NCBI GenBank assembly: GCA_947653375.1
Contig: CANTHA010000004.1
Coordinates: 1-36,060 of the forward strand
Direction of reading: 5' to 3'
DNA: 36,060 bases
DNA from: an uncultured Clostridium sp.
GTDB lineage: Bacteria > Bacillota > Clostridia > TANB77 > CAG-508
In this document: piece by piece, positions 24,856 to 33,420 of the stretch
Numbering within the stretch: the first letter of the stretch is position 1
How the letters are laid out: every line of letters begins with the position of its first letter
The notes under the pieces: generated by a model
Database searches by the model: none
What the model saw: the letters and a program-made list of their open reading frames with translations, nothing else
What the model was told of the DNA's origin: nothing
Made by a program: the position numbers and the translations under genes

Positions 24856-27800
24856 TTATAATCTGTCCAATTTAAATTTTTGAGCTTTTGATAGATTTCC
24901 TTTATACATCTGAATATTTGTACCATTACTTGTCTGACCAGCTACAATATCTATATTTAAACAATTACATACTGAAATTAAGTAATAATAACCATCTCCA
25001 GATTCTTTTATAAACCATTGTTGAGCCGTACTATTATTGCTATCGTAAACTTGAACATTAGCACCATTATTTTTATCGGCACCAAACACATCAAGAACTA
25101 AATTATTATTTATTTGACTACTTATTTTGTAATAGCCATCTTTTAAATAGGTTATATTCCAAATTTGTGCATTAGAAGCATTATAATCATATAATTGTAC
25201 ATTTGTTCCACTTTTATTAGCTCCCGAGTAAACGTCTAAAACTTTATTATAATCCAAAGAAGATCTTATTACATAACTTCCATCTTCTATTGTTTTGTCT
25301 TGTTTATCCAATTTAAATTTTTGAGCTTTTGTTGCATTTCCCTTATACATTTGAATATTTGTACCATTACTTGTTTGCCCAGCTACAATATCTAAATTTA
25401 AATCATTACATGCTGAAATTAAGTAATAGTAACCATCTCCAGATTCTTTTATAAGCCATTGTTGAGCCTTACTATTATTACTATTGTAAATTTGAACATT
25501 AGCACCATTATTCTTATCGCTACCAAACACATCAAGAACTAAATTATTATTTAGTTGGCTACTTATTTTATAATAGCCGTCTTTTAAATAAGATATGTTC
25601 CAAACTTGAGCATTAGAAGCATTATAATCATATAATTGTACATTTGTTCCACTTTTATTAGCTCCCGAGTAAACATCTAAAACTTTGTTATAATCTAAAG
25701 AAGATCTTATAACATAATTTCCATTTTCTATTTTAGCTAAATTATCTTTATCTGTATTATCTTCTTTTTTATTAATTACATTATAAGTAAATGTATTAGA
25801 AAATCCTTCATAAGTGATAGTAGCATTAAATGTGCCTACTTTATCTGTATTAAAATTTGTAAGTATATAATTATTTATTTCTTTTTGTCCTTTTGTATAG
25901 TTAGCAATTACCTTTAATCCTGTTTTATCTAAAGTTTCTCCTATTTCATAAGTGACTTTAGTAGGTGGTGTAATATTCAAAGAGATTAAACTATTTGTAG
26001 TTTCTTTAGCTTTAATTAATAAAATATTATTTAGTCTTTTAATACCAACATAAATAGTGTTATTTAAAGATACTAAAGAAGTGTCATATGAAGATGAGCC
26101 TGTATCAACAATTGTCCCTTCCATTATAAATTTTTTAGTATCTTCATGATAAGAATAAGTATATAAATTATTATTATTAGTACCTAATATATATAAGTTT
26201 CCTTGACTTACGACTATATTAGGAAAAGATAAGGCAATTGAAGTTGAAATTGTTTCCCAATTATTGCCATCAAATTTTTTCATAGATAATTTATTATTAT
26301 TTAAATCAGTTCCTAATATAATATATAGTTTGTTATCTAATGACTTTAGATCATAGGTATTTATATTAATACCAGTATTAATTTGACTAAATATATTATT
26401 GTCATATTGATATAACAATATATCGTCATTCATATTTTTGATTGAGACATGAACCTTATGATTGATTTCACAGATTTTTGGAATACCATTTACTCCACTA
26501 TAATAAACTCCAATTTTAGTAATGGTAGTATTATTTAATACATATAGAATTGCGTTATCATATGTAGAACCAGCAATATATATCTTATTATTTATAACAG
26601 ATATATCAAAGTCATTTAAAGTTTCTTGATAAGAGCATAGTAAAGCCCAAGTATTAAGGGTGTCATTCCATTTATATATATTAATTGCATTAGTATTATT
26701 TGCTATTATGTATAATTCATTATTTAATTCTGCTAGTTTAATATTTGTAAGTACTTCTGTTTTTATATTACTGTAAGTGCCCTTTGTAATCCACTGGTTA
26801 TTTTCTAAAACTTGTGTATATATTTTATTATTTCCGTAAGATAAAGAATAGAGTTTATTTTTATATTTTGTAATAGCAATTTTCTTATTAGTATTTTCAT
26901 TTCCTCCTATTAAATCAGGAAGATTTTTATTTTCCCATAAATCAAAATTATCTTCTTTTGGTATTTCTACATCTAGTGTCATATATTCTCCATCAGTTTT
27001 AGATACATTTTTTATTACAATTCCAGAATTACTTCCATCTGAAAAAGTAAGGGCTCCATCTGATAATCCTAAATTCATATCAGAACTACCAATACTAGTT
27101 CTACCAGATTCAGCTGAAAGATAAGCATTGGCAGCTCGTACTTGCTCTGAGTCATAAGCATTTTGTGGTCGAAACACATAAACTCCTGTTTTTCCATAGT
27201 TGTTGCTATAACCTTCGACAGTAGTATCTACTCTATAAACAATAATTCCAGAACCACCTATATATCTATCTAATATATCTTCACTAATACCAAATTCTTT
27301 CCTCCTATATTCAACAATGAAATATTCATAATCATTTAAAGGAGATTTTAAAATAAAAGCCTGATTCCCGTCTTTATTAGATTGTAAATCTAATCTCAAT
27401 GTTTTACTTTCAGTAACTGTTTCTATATCAACCCAATTAGTTATAGCCTTTCTTAAATAAGCAAGAGGGTAAGGCATACCTGAATTAGCAGAAGCCATAA
27501 TATCCCAAGTATAAACTGGATAATCATCTGTTGTTTCGCTTCGATATAAATCAGGATATCCTAACGAATGTAAAAATTCATGTGCTATAACTCCTGAATT
27601 TGTATTTTCTATAGAGGCGGTGTTAACAATATTATAAGTTCCTATGTTTTTATTCAGATATTCTTTAGAGCCTGGGTAATCAGATTTATGTGATACAAAA
27701 GTTGAGTGATTTGTTGCTGTATAATTCTCTCTATCTTTAATGATAATTGTTAAATTATCAATACAACCATCACCATTGTAATCAACTATTTGGTTATTAA

Positions 27801-28194
27801 TTGATGGATAGTTAGCAATAATTTGGTCAATTAATTCTGTATCATTGTTTCTTGAATAAGAATCTTTAATATTTATATTTAATTTAATTGGTTTAATAAC
27901 TCCATTTTCTACCTGTGGAAAGATATTTTTTGCATTGAATTTTCCATATGATATTTCCTTTAAATAATTTGTAAAACATCGTTTATTTTGACCATCATAT
28001 AGATTTATAAGAAAAGTGCTTTTATCTTCATAATATTTTAAATCTTTTTCCATTTCTTCATTTGTACCATCATAATAAGCAAAGAAAACTAAATTTGCAA
28101 AATTTTCAGCTTGTTTATTTGATGCTTTCGCATTGACCAATATAGGACAACTAGCAAATAAAATAAACAAAATAACAAGTATTGTTTTTTTCAC
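24856..28194 (-). CDS. Secreted M6-family metalloprotease with tandem ricin-type lectin domains (1112 aa)
   Basis: A signal peptide (1 to about 23) is followed by an M6 (immune inhibitor A-like) peptidase domain to about residue 400. The zinc motif is H205-E206-F-L-H209-x-L-G-x-P-D215-L-Y, so the active site looks intact. Residues about 420-730 are beta-propeller-like repeats with recurring 'NNKLYI' strands. A bacterial Ig-like domain (about 738-812, TYEIGETLDKTGLKVIANY) follows, then two ricin B-type lectin domains (about 820-965 and 969-1111) that are close duplicates. Inferred role: secreted protease targeted to glycans of host or other cells. The start is a GTG after a GAGGTGA site; an N-proximal ATG is absent. 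Confidence 0.88.
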   Translation of the reverse strand: MKKTILVILFILFASCPILVNAKASNKQAENFANLVFFAYYDGTNEEMEKDLKYYEDKSTFLINLYDGQNKRCFTNYLKEISYGKFNAKNIFPQVENGVIKPIKLNINIKDSYSRNNDTELIDQIIANYPSINNQIVDYNGDGCIDNLTIIIKDRENYTATNHSTFVSHKSDYPGSKEYLNKNIGTYNIVNTASIENTNSGVIAHEFLHSLGYPDLYRSETTDDYPVYTWDIMASANSGMPYPLAYLRKAITNWVDIETVTESKTLRLDLQSNKDGNQAFILKSPLNDYEYFIVEYRRKEFGISEDILDRYIGGSGIIVYRVDTTVEGYSNNYGKTGVYVFRPQNAYDSEQVRAANAYLSAESGRTSIGSSDMNLGLSDGALTFSDGSNSGIVIKNVSKTDGEYMTLDVEIPKEDNFDLWENKNLPDLIGGNENTNKKIAITKYKNKLYSLSYGNNKIYTQVLENNQWITKGTYSNIKTEVLTNIKLAELNNELYIIANNTNAINIYKWNDTLNTWALLCSYQETLNDFDISVINNKIYIAGSTYDNAILYVLNNTTITKIGVYYSGVNGIPKICEINHKVHVSIKNMNDDILLYQYDNNIFSQINTGININTYDLKSLDNKLYIILGTDLNNNKLSMKKFDGNNWETISTSIALSFPNIVVSQGNLYILGTNNNNLYTYSYHEDTKKFIMEGTIVDTGSSSYDTSLVSLNNTIYVGIKRLNNILLIKAKETTNSLISLNITPPTKVTYEIGETLDKTGLKVIANYTKGQKEINNYILTNFNTDKVGTFNATITYEGFSNTFTYNVINKKEDNTDKDNLAKIENGNYVIRSSLDYNKVLDVYSGANKSGTNVQLYDYNASNAQVWNISYLKDGYYKISSQLNNNLVLDVFGSDKNNGANVQIYNSNNSKAQQWLIKESGDGYYYLISACNDLNLDIVAGQTSNGTNIQMYKGNATKAQKFKLDKQDKTIEDGSYVIRSSLDYNKVLDVYSGANKSGTNVQLYDYNASNAQIWNITYLKDGYYKISSQINNNLVLDVFGADKNNGANVQVYDSNNSTAQQWFIKESGDGYYYLISVCNCLNIDIVAGQTSNGTNIQMYKGNLSKAQKFKLDRL
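24871..25752 (-). repeat. 441-bp direct repeat coding two ricin-type domains
   Basis: Two units of 441 bp (147 codons each), about 24871-25311 and 25312-25752, are highly similar at DNA level, including silent positions. This indicates a recent in-frame duplication of the lectin module. Confidence 0.85.
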
Positions 28195-28214
28195 ACTATC
28201 ACCTCAAATTTATT

Positions 28215-28252
28215 AAATGAGACGATTGAGACCTGTCCCAATCGTCTCATTT
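28215..28252. other. Perfect 14-bp hairpin upstream of the M6 gene
   Basis: Arms 28215-28228 and 28239-28252 pair perfectly, and three more pairs (one G-U) can form inside. It is GC-richer than its surroundings. It lies between the stop of the upstream minus-strand gene and the M6 binding site. Neither side has a long T-run, so it could be a weak terminator, an mRNA-stabilising structure or a protein-binding site. Confidence 0.6.
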
Positions 28253-28267
28253 AGAATCATCGTTTAA

Positions 28268-29107
28268 TTAAAATTCTTTAAAAAATCCATATTCACTACC
28301 AGAAGTAGTTCTGCCTCTATAAATGTAACCATTATATATACCACCATTATCATCATTAAGATTAACATTAATAGACATATCATAAACAAATTTCTGGTTT
28401 AAATTATTAACAATATGAATTTTAAAATTTACAGTATAATTTACATCCTCCAAATTAATATTAGTTTCTTGAAGAATTTTACCATTAAAAGAAACTGTAC
28501 TTGAACCTTCAGAAACAGAATAATTTGTTAGTAAATCTTTGTTTAAATATCCTAAAGTTATAGGGTTTGAGCAATCTGTGTAAAATGAAGGTTTAGAATA
28601 GTCCCTATTTTCATTTTCAGAATTTGTATTAATAATATTAAAGTCAATACGGTTATTTTCTGGAGACTCAATATCATTATATTTTCCAAAACTTAAAGGA
28701 CTTTTATAATTTAACAATTTCGATCCTATATCAGAATTGGAGTTAATTACAATATTATCAATATACAATTCTTTAACAGTATTTTCATTTGTTAAATCAG
28801 TAATATAGCTAGTATTGTCTATATAGATTGATAAATCAGTATATTGTGAAATGCTCATGTTTTTTAAAGATTGGTCTTCTGATTTATCAACAGCTGTTGC
28901 ACTACTATATAACAATATTTTTTGTATATTAAATATTGAATTTTCATTTTCATCTGATATTTCAATCATTTGATTTGCAAATCTATTTTTTGCAGATGAA
29001 GAAGATAATACAAAAATGTAATACAATATAAATGTAATAAATGCAAAAATGATTAAAATTGCAAATGCTAGTTTTACGTTTTTTATTCTAAAATCAAATT
29101 TTTTCAT
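28268..29107 (-). CDS. Unrecognised single-pass membrane protein (279 aa)
   Basis: Not recognised as a known family. A basic N-terminus precedes one transmembrane helix (about 13-35). The outside part (about 40-279) is rich in Asn, Ser and Ile with alternating strand patterns, suggesting a beta-sandwich. Two Asn/Asp/Gly turns occur near the end (VNLNDDNGGIYNGYIYRGRTT). It starts 28 bp downstream of the glucosaminidase gene, with an AAGGAG site, so the two are probably one operon. The pairing hints at an envelope role next to a wall hydrolase, but this is inference. Confidence 0.7.
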   Translation of the reverse strand: MKKFDFRIKNVKLAFAILIIFAFITFILYYIFVLSSSSAKNRFANQMIEISDENENSIFNIQKILLYSSATAVDKSEDQSLKNMSISQYTDLSIYIDNTSYITDLTNENTVKELYIDNIVINSNSDIGSKLLNYKSPLSFGKYNDIESPENNRIDFNIINTNSENENRDYSKPSFYTDCSNPITLGYLNKDLLTNYSVSEGSSTVSFNGKILQETNINLEDVNYTVNFKIHIVNNLNQKFVYDMSINVNLNDDNGGIYNGYIYRGRTTSGSEYGFFKEF

Positions 29108-29135
29108 AGGTAACTCCTTTTAAAAAGTATAAAAC

Positions 29136-30506
29136 TTAAAGTCTATTGTATAATAATTCCATGTAAGAGTAAACTTTCTTATGCCATTCTGTATCACTAG
29201 CATATCTTGTATTAACTCCAGATAATGTAGGTCCATTATAATACCAAGCAGCAGCTTTTTCTCCATCATAAATTGATGTTCCTGATGGATTAATATAATA
29301 TTTTACAAGTGATTTAGCTACTGTATCGATTCCTTCTGAATAACTTTCAAATTGGAAAGAAGATTCATAAGGAGTTGAATCATATGATCCATATCCAAAT
29401 AAATTGTTTTTATCTTTAGCAATTTGAGAAGTTCCCCAACCACTTTCATGTATAGCAATAGAAGCTAAGAAAATACCATTAATATTATATTTCTTTTCTG
29501 CATTATAGAAAGCAGTATAGTTATCTTGGAATATTTTATTAGTATCTTTAGGCAATGCAGTAAATATTTTTTTATAATCATTTAGTGTTAAACCACTAGG
29601 TTTGTTTAATTCCATATCTATATTAACTTTAATAAGAATTCTTTGTATTCTATTTTTTTCTACAATATTTGGTGTTGAATAAGAAGATGTTAATTGAGAT
29701 GTTTTTAAATAGCCTTCTATATTATCAAAAGATACTTTACACCATTCTTCATTTGGTAATTCTAATAATTTAACATCTAAACTTTTTTTAATTTTAGCAA
29801 CTTCTTTAGAAGAATCATCAGCAGTTTCTTTTAAAGATGCCTCATCAGATAAGTACATTATATCTCCAATATGAACTCTATGTTTTGCTAAAAATTCAGA
29901 TGTACCTCTATCAATTATTTTTGATACTGGAGGTGTAATTCCTTCTTTAGCTAAAATAATTTCTTCTATAAAAGAACCATTTTCATATGTTTTTACAACT
30001 GTTACATTTTCTTTACCAAGAACACCTTCTTGGACAATTACTTCTTCACCTTTTGGAAGAGTAGCATTATTTTGATATGTTGTTTCAAATTCTACATCTC
30101 TTTCCTCAATTGCTTGTTCTTTTACACGATCCATGTCAGCATTCTCAGAAATAATATTCTGAATGTTTAGTCTATGTCTATTTAATTCATATTCTGAAAT
30201 GTTTTCAGGCTTTTCTACTTTAGCATAACTTTCACTAAATATAGTATTTTTAGGAAATAGAATTGCCATTGAAACAATTAAAATAGAACATCCTATTATT
30301 ATATGCGATAATTTTAAGTCATCAGATTTATATGTAGTATTTTTAGAATTTCCAAACCCAAAATTAGATGAAAAAGAGTTTTTGGATTTTTTAGGTATTC
30401 TAGTTTGAACATGTGAATGTGGATTACGTTGAATCTCTTGTAATTCCTTAAATACTTCTGATAGATTTCTTGTTTCTTCATTGAAAGAGTTTTTATTATC
30501 TAACAT
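29136..30506 (-). CDS. Membrane-anchored GH73-type glucosaminidase with G5 and SH3 domains
   Basis: A 456-residue type II membrane protein: a charged cytoplasmic N-terminus (1-65), a membrane helix (about 66-84), a G5-like domain (about 125-200, PKGEEVIVQEGVLG...VVKTYENG), an SH3-like domain (about 215-275, VKLLELPNEEWCKVSFDNIEGYLKT) and a C-terminal N-acetylglucosaminidase domain (about 320-456). The catalytic Glu is likely E354 in IHESGWGTSQ, followed by NNLFGYGSYDSTPY and a WYYNGPTLSGVNTRYASD block typical of the family. It should cut the glycan strands of peptidoglycan, probably in growth or cell separation. First gene of its minus-strand unit. Confidence 0.88.
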   Translation of the reverse strand: MLDNKNSFNEETRNLSEVFKELQEIQRNPHSHVQTRIPKKSKNSFSSNFGFGNSKNTTYKSDDLKLSHIIIGCSILIVSMAILFPKNTIFSESYAKVEKPENISEYELNRHRLNIQNIISENADMDRVKEQAIEERDVEFETTYQNNATLPKGEEVIVQEGVLGKENVTVVKTYENGSFIEEIILAKEGITPPVSKIIDRGTSEFLAKHRVHIGDIMYLSDEASLKETADDSSKEVAKIKKSLDVKLLELPNEEWCKVSFDNIEGYLKTSQLTSSYSTPNIVEKNRIQRILIKVNIDMELNKPSGLTLNDYKKIFTALPKDTNKIFQDNYTAFYNAEKKYNINGIFLASIAIHESGWGTSQIAKDKNNLFGYGSYDSTPYESSFQFESYSEGIDTVAKSLVKYYINPSGTSIYDGEKAAAWYYNGPTLSGVNTRYASDTEWHKKVYSYMELLYNRL

Positions 30507-30547
30507 AGGTTTTCGCCCTTTCTAATTAATAATATAATTACAAATTT

Positions 30548-30576
30548 ATTATACAATAACAATTAGCTAATGTCTA
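30548..30576 (-). promoter_or_regulatory. Promoter of the glucosaminidase operon
   Basis: On the minus strand TAGACA (30571-30576) and TATAAT (30548-30553) are separated by 17 bp, 41 bp upstream of the start at 30506. Confidence 0.6.
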
Positions 30577-30673
30577 TAAATTTTTACAAAAAAACGCAAT
30601 ATAGAAAAAATTTCTAGCTAATATTCAATTTTAAATTAAAATAAAAAAGTCAAAATTTAAATAAAAAAATAAC

Positions 30674-30701
30674 TTGCAAAAAAAAAAAATTGTTATATAA
30701 T
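30674..30701 (+). promoter_or_regulatory. Promoter of rnc
   Basis: TTGCAA (30674-30679) and TATAAT (30696-30701) are separated by a 16-bp A-rich spacer, 43 bp before the GTG start. It is divergent from the glucosaminidase promoter. Confidence 0.6.
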
Positions 30702-30744
30702 ATAGCTAAATAAAAGTCGAAATAAAGTAACAGAGGTGAATTAA

Positions 30745-31419
30745 GTGGACTTTAAAGAAATAGAAAAATCTATAGGTTATACTTTTAAAAATAAAGAATT
30801 ATTAAAAAGGGCTTTTACACATACTTCTTATGCATATGAAAATAAATTAGTAAGTAATGAAAAATTAGAATTTTTAGGAGATAGTATATTAGAATTTATT
30901 TCAAGTGAATATATTTATAACGAATATGAAAAACTACATGAAGGAGAAATGACAAAAGTAAGAGCTACAGTGGTATGTGAGAATAGTCTTTATAAAGTTG
31001 CTAAAAAGCACAATTTTGGAGAATTCTTATATTTAGGGAAATCAGAAAGAAAAACAGGAGGGAAAAATAGACCAGCAGTTTTAGAAGATAGTGTAGAAGC
31101 TGTTATTGCTGCGATATATTTAGATGGAGGAATTGAACCAGCAAGAAAGTTTATTGTTGAAAATTTAAAAAATGAAATAGAACAAGCAAGTAAACATGTT
31201 GGTGATAAAGACTATAAAACAGTTTTACAAGAAAAACTGCAAGAAGATGGAGAAGTAGAAATTGTTTATGAAATAATAAATGAAAGTGGACCAGATCATA
31301 ATAAAGAATTTGAAGCAGAAGTAAAATGCAATGGGAAGCTATTAGCAAGTGGAAAAGGTAAAAGTAAAAAAGAAGCACATATGAAAGCAGCAAAAAAAGC
31401 ATTAAAAAATTTAAAATAG
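30745..31419 (+). CDS. rnc: Ribonuclease III
   Basis: A 224-residue RNase III. The catalytic domain holds the signature NEKLEFLGDSILEF (about 38-51) and the second metal-binding block LEDSVEAVIAAIYLDGG (about 113-130), with the key Glu/Asp residues kept. The C-terminal double-strand RNA-binding domain (about 155-223) ends in KGKSKKEAHMKAAKKALKNL. It cleaves double-stranded RNA in rRNA and mRNA processing. Start: GTG at 30745 after GAGGTGA with five spacer bases. It is followed 14 bp later by the radical-SAM-like gene; this pair is a conserved neighbour set in clostridia, usually with smc next, which is not seen here. Confidence 0.96.
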   Translation: MDFKEIEKSIGYTFKNKELLKRAFTHTSYAYENKLVSNEKLEFLGDSILEFISSEYIYNEYEKLHEGEMTKVRATVVCENSLYKVAKKHNFGEFLYLGKSERKTGGKNRPAVLEDSVEAVIAAIYLDGGIEPARKFIVENLKNEIEQASKHVGDKDYKTVLQEKLQEDGEVEIVYEIINESGPDHNKEFEAEVKCNGKLLASGKGKSKKEAHMKAAKKALKNLK

Positions 31420-31433
31420 AAAAGAGGAACAAA

Positions 31434-32489
31434 ATGAAAAAGCAATATATTATACCAGTTTTTATACCACATTTAGGTTATGAAAATGATTGTATTTTTT
31501 ACAATCAGAATTCAATTAATGGTAAAAGAGAAAAAATGACAAAAAAAGAAGTTAAAGAAATAATTGAAACTAATCTAAAAAATTTGAAAGAAGAAGATGC
31601 ACAAATAGAAATAGCCTTTTTGGGAGGAAGTTTTACAGCAATTGACAATAAAGAGCAAGAAGAATTGCTACAAATAGGTTATGAATATATAGAAAAAGGT
31701 ATTGTAGACAGTATTAGAATATCAACAAAACCAAATTATATAAACAAAGAAGTTTTAAAAAAATTTAAAAAATATAAAGTAAAAACCATTGAATTAGATG
31801 TTCAATCAGCAAATGATTATATACTAAAGAAATCTAACAAAACATATAATTTTAAAGATGTTAAAAAAGCATCAAAATTGATTAGATGGAATGGATTTAA
31901 ATTAGGACATCAAATGATGATAGGTTTACCAGAAAGTACAAGAATTGATGAAATTAATACTGCAAAAAAATTAATTAAATTGAGACCAAAAATGATAAGA
32001 ATATATCCAGTATTAGTAGTAAAAAATACGAAATTAGAACAAGATTTAAAAGAAGGAAGATATGAAGCACTATCTGTAATTCAAGCAGTAGAAATTTGTA
32101 AACAATTAGTTAGAATGTTTGATAATAAAAAAATAGACATAATTGGCATAGATTTGCAAAACACAGAAGAAATATCAAATTCAATTGAAGAAAAAAATGA
32201 AATAGTAGCAGGTCCATATCATCCAGCATTTAGACAACTTGTAGAGACATCAATGTGGTATGATGCTGTTTTAGAAAAAATAAAAAAACTAAATGTTAAA
32301 GTAAAACAAGTCGAAGTTATTGTTAATCCAAATGATGCAAATCAAGTAATAGGTTATAAGAACGAAAATGTATTAAAACTAAAAGAAACTTATGATGTAG
32401 ATATGACAATAAAACAAGATGAAAATATAAAACAAGGTAAGATAAAATTAAAAGTTACACAAACATATAATGACTTTTTAGAAGAATAG
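31434..32489 (+). CDS. Elp3-like radical-SAM homologue with degenerate cluster motif
   Basis: A 351-residue protein of the family found next to rnc in clostridia (Elp3-related radical SAM). Family-typical parts are kept: YIIPVFIPH at the N-terminus, IAFLGGSFTAI (about 63-73), SIRISTKPNYI, KTIELDVQS, GHQMMIGLPEST (about 162-173), RIYPVLVVKNTKLE and GPYHPAFRQLVE. However, the expected three-cysteine [4Fe-4S] site, normally GCPxxCxFCNQ in these proteins, reads GYENDCIFYNQ: two of the three cysteines are Tyr. Other conserved spots have changed too (LGVQS to LDVQS, GLQ to DLQ). The frame is fully intact and codon use is normal, so it appears to be under selection without the classical cluster. Catalysis by SAM cleavage is unlikely; a structural or RNA-binding role is possible. 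Confidence 0.85.
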   Translation: MKKQYIIPVFIPHLGYENDCIFYNQNSINGKREKMTKKEVKEIIETNLKNLKEEDAQIEIAFLGGSFTAIDNKEQEELLQIGYEYIEKGIVDSIRISTKPNYINKEVLKKFKKYKVKTIELDVQSANDYILKKSNKTYNFKDVKKASKLIRWNGFKLGHQMMIGLPESTRIDEINTAKKLIKLRPKMIRIYPVLVVKNTKLEQDLKEGRYEALSVIQAVEICKQLVRMFDNKKIDIIGIDLQNTEEISNSIEEKNEIVAGPYHPAFRQLVETSMWYDAVLEKIKKLNVKVKQVEVIVNPNDANQVIGYKNENVLKLKETYDVDMTIKQDENIKQGKIKLKVTQTYNDFLEE

Positions 32490-32520
32490 GATGTTTATTA
32501 ATAAATTTTAACAAAATGTA

Positions 32521-32563
32521 TAAACTCTCCTTATTTATAGATAATATAAATAAGGAGAGTTTA
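32521..32563 (+). other. 19-bp hairpin containing the yitT ribosome binding site
   Basis: Arms 32521-32539 and 32545-32563 pair perfectly with a 5-nt loop. The 3' arm contains AAGGAGAG, the only good ribosome binding site before the ATG at 32571. It could be the terminator of the preceding gene, a translational control hairpin, or both. The downstream sequence is only moderately T-rich. Confidence 0.75.
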
Positions 32564-32570
32564 TTATAAA

Positions 32571-33420
32571 ATGAAAAATAATTTAATTAGGAATATTTTA
32601 ATAAACATTTTTTTAACTATACTAGGTTCTTTTATAATGGCTGTTAGTGTTTCATTATTTTTATTACCAAATCAGTTATCATCAGGAGGAATTACAGGTA
32701 TTGCAACAATTACTTACTATTTATTTAAATTACCTATGGGTATAGTAATACTTTCTATAAATATTCCCTTATTTATAATTGCAATGTATAAAGTAGGAAG
32801 AGGTTTCTTCTTAAAATCTATAATAGGAACTATATCTTTGTCAGTTTTTATAGACATATTAGATAAATTTCCATCATTAACACAAGATAGATTTTTAGCA
32901 TGTGTATATGGTGGAATTATAATGGGAATTCGGAACAGCTATTTTATTTAAAGCAAATGCATCTACGGGTGGAAGTGATTTAATTAGTTATATCACAAAA
33001 GAATATAAGCCAACAGTACAATTAGGAAATGTTTTAATAATAATTGATACGGTAGTTATTATATTAAATATGATATTTTTTAAAGAAATAGAAATAGGAT
33101 TATATTCTGCAATTACAATATATTTAATGGGTAAAATAATAGATATTTTATTTGAAGGTGTATATTTTACTAAATTAATTTTTATTATTTCTGATAAGAG
33201 TTCCGAAATTTCTAAAGAAATTGAAACAAATATAAAAAGAGGGGTTACAGCTTTATATGGTAAAGGTATGTACAAAAATGAAAAAAAATTGATTTTAATG
33301 TGTGCTGCTTCAAGAAATAATGTTCCTAAAATAAAAATAGCAGCAAGAAAAATTGACCCAAATAGTTTTATAGTTATTACTAATTCGAGAGAAGTAGTTG
33401 GACTTGGATTTAAAAATTAA
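32571..33420 (+). CDS. YitT-family membrane protein, +1 frameshift at an in-frame CGG
   Basis: The gene reads as a YitT/DUF161-type membrane protein: helices in the N-terminal half (residues 1-120), the GITGIATITYY and VYGGIIMGI segments, then KANASTGGSDLI, and a C-terminal DUF2179-like part ending ITNSREVVGLGF. In frame 0 it stops at 32949-32951 after 126 codons. The rest is in the +1 frame from 32932. The total length, 850 nt, is one base over a multiple of three. Removing C at 32931 gives 'GGIIMGI-GTAILFKANASTGG', exactly the family pattern, and a 282-residue product. The shift lies at ATT-CGG-A. It is either programmed frameshifting, a recent mutation or an assembly error; the matching case at 33785 favours the first. 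Two stops (TAA TAG) end the gene. Confidence 0.85.

Noticed and set aside
32490-32570. Independent promoter for the YitT gene
   Set aside because: No -35/-10 pair with proper spacing is seen in the 81-bp gap, which is largely taken up by the hairpin.
33070-33420. Separate short gene in the second half of YitT
   Set aside because: Its Met is internal to a membrane helix, there is no binding site, and the sequence joins seamlessly to the upstream half after a one-base shift.
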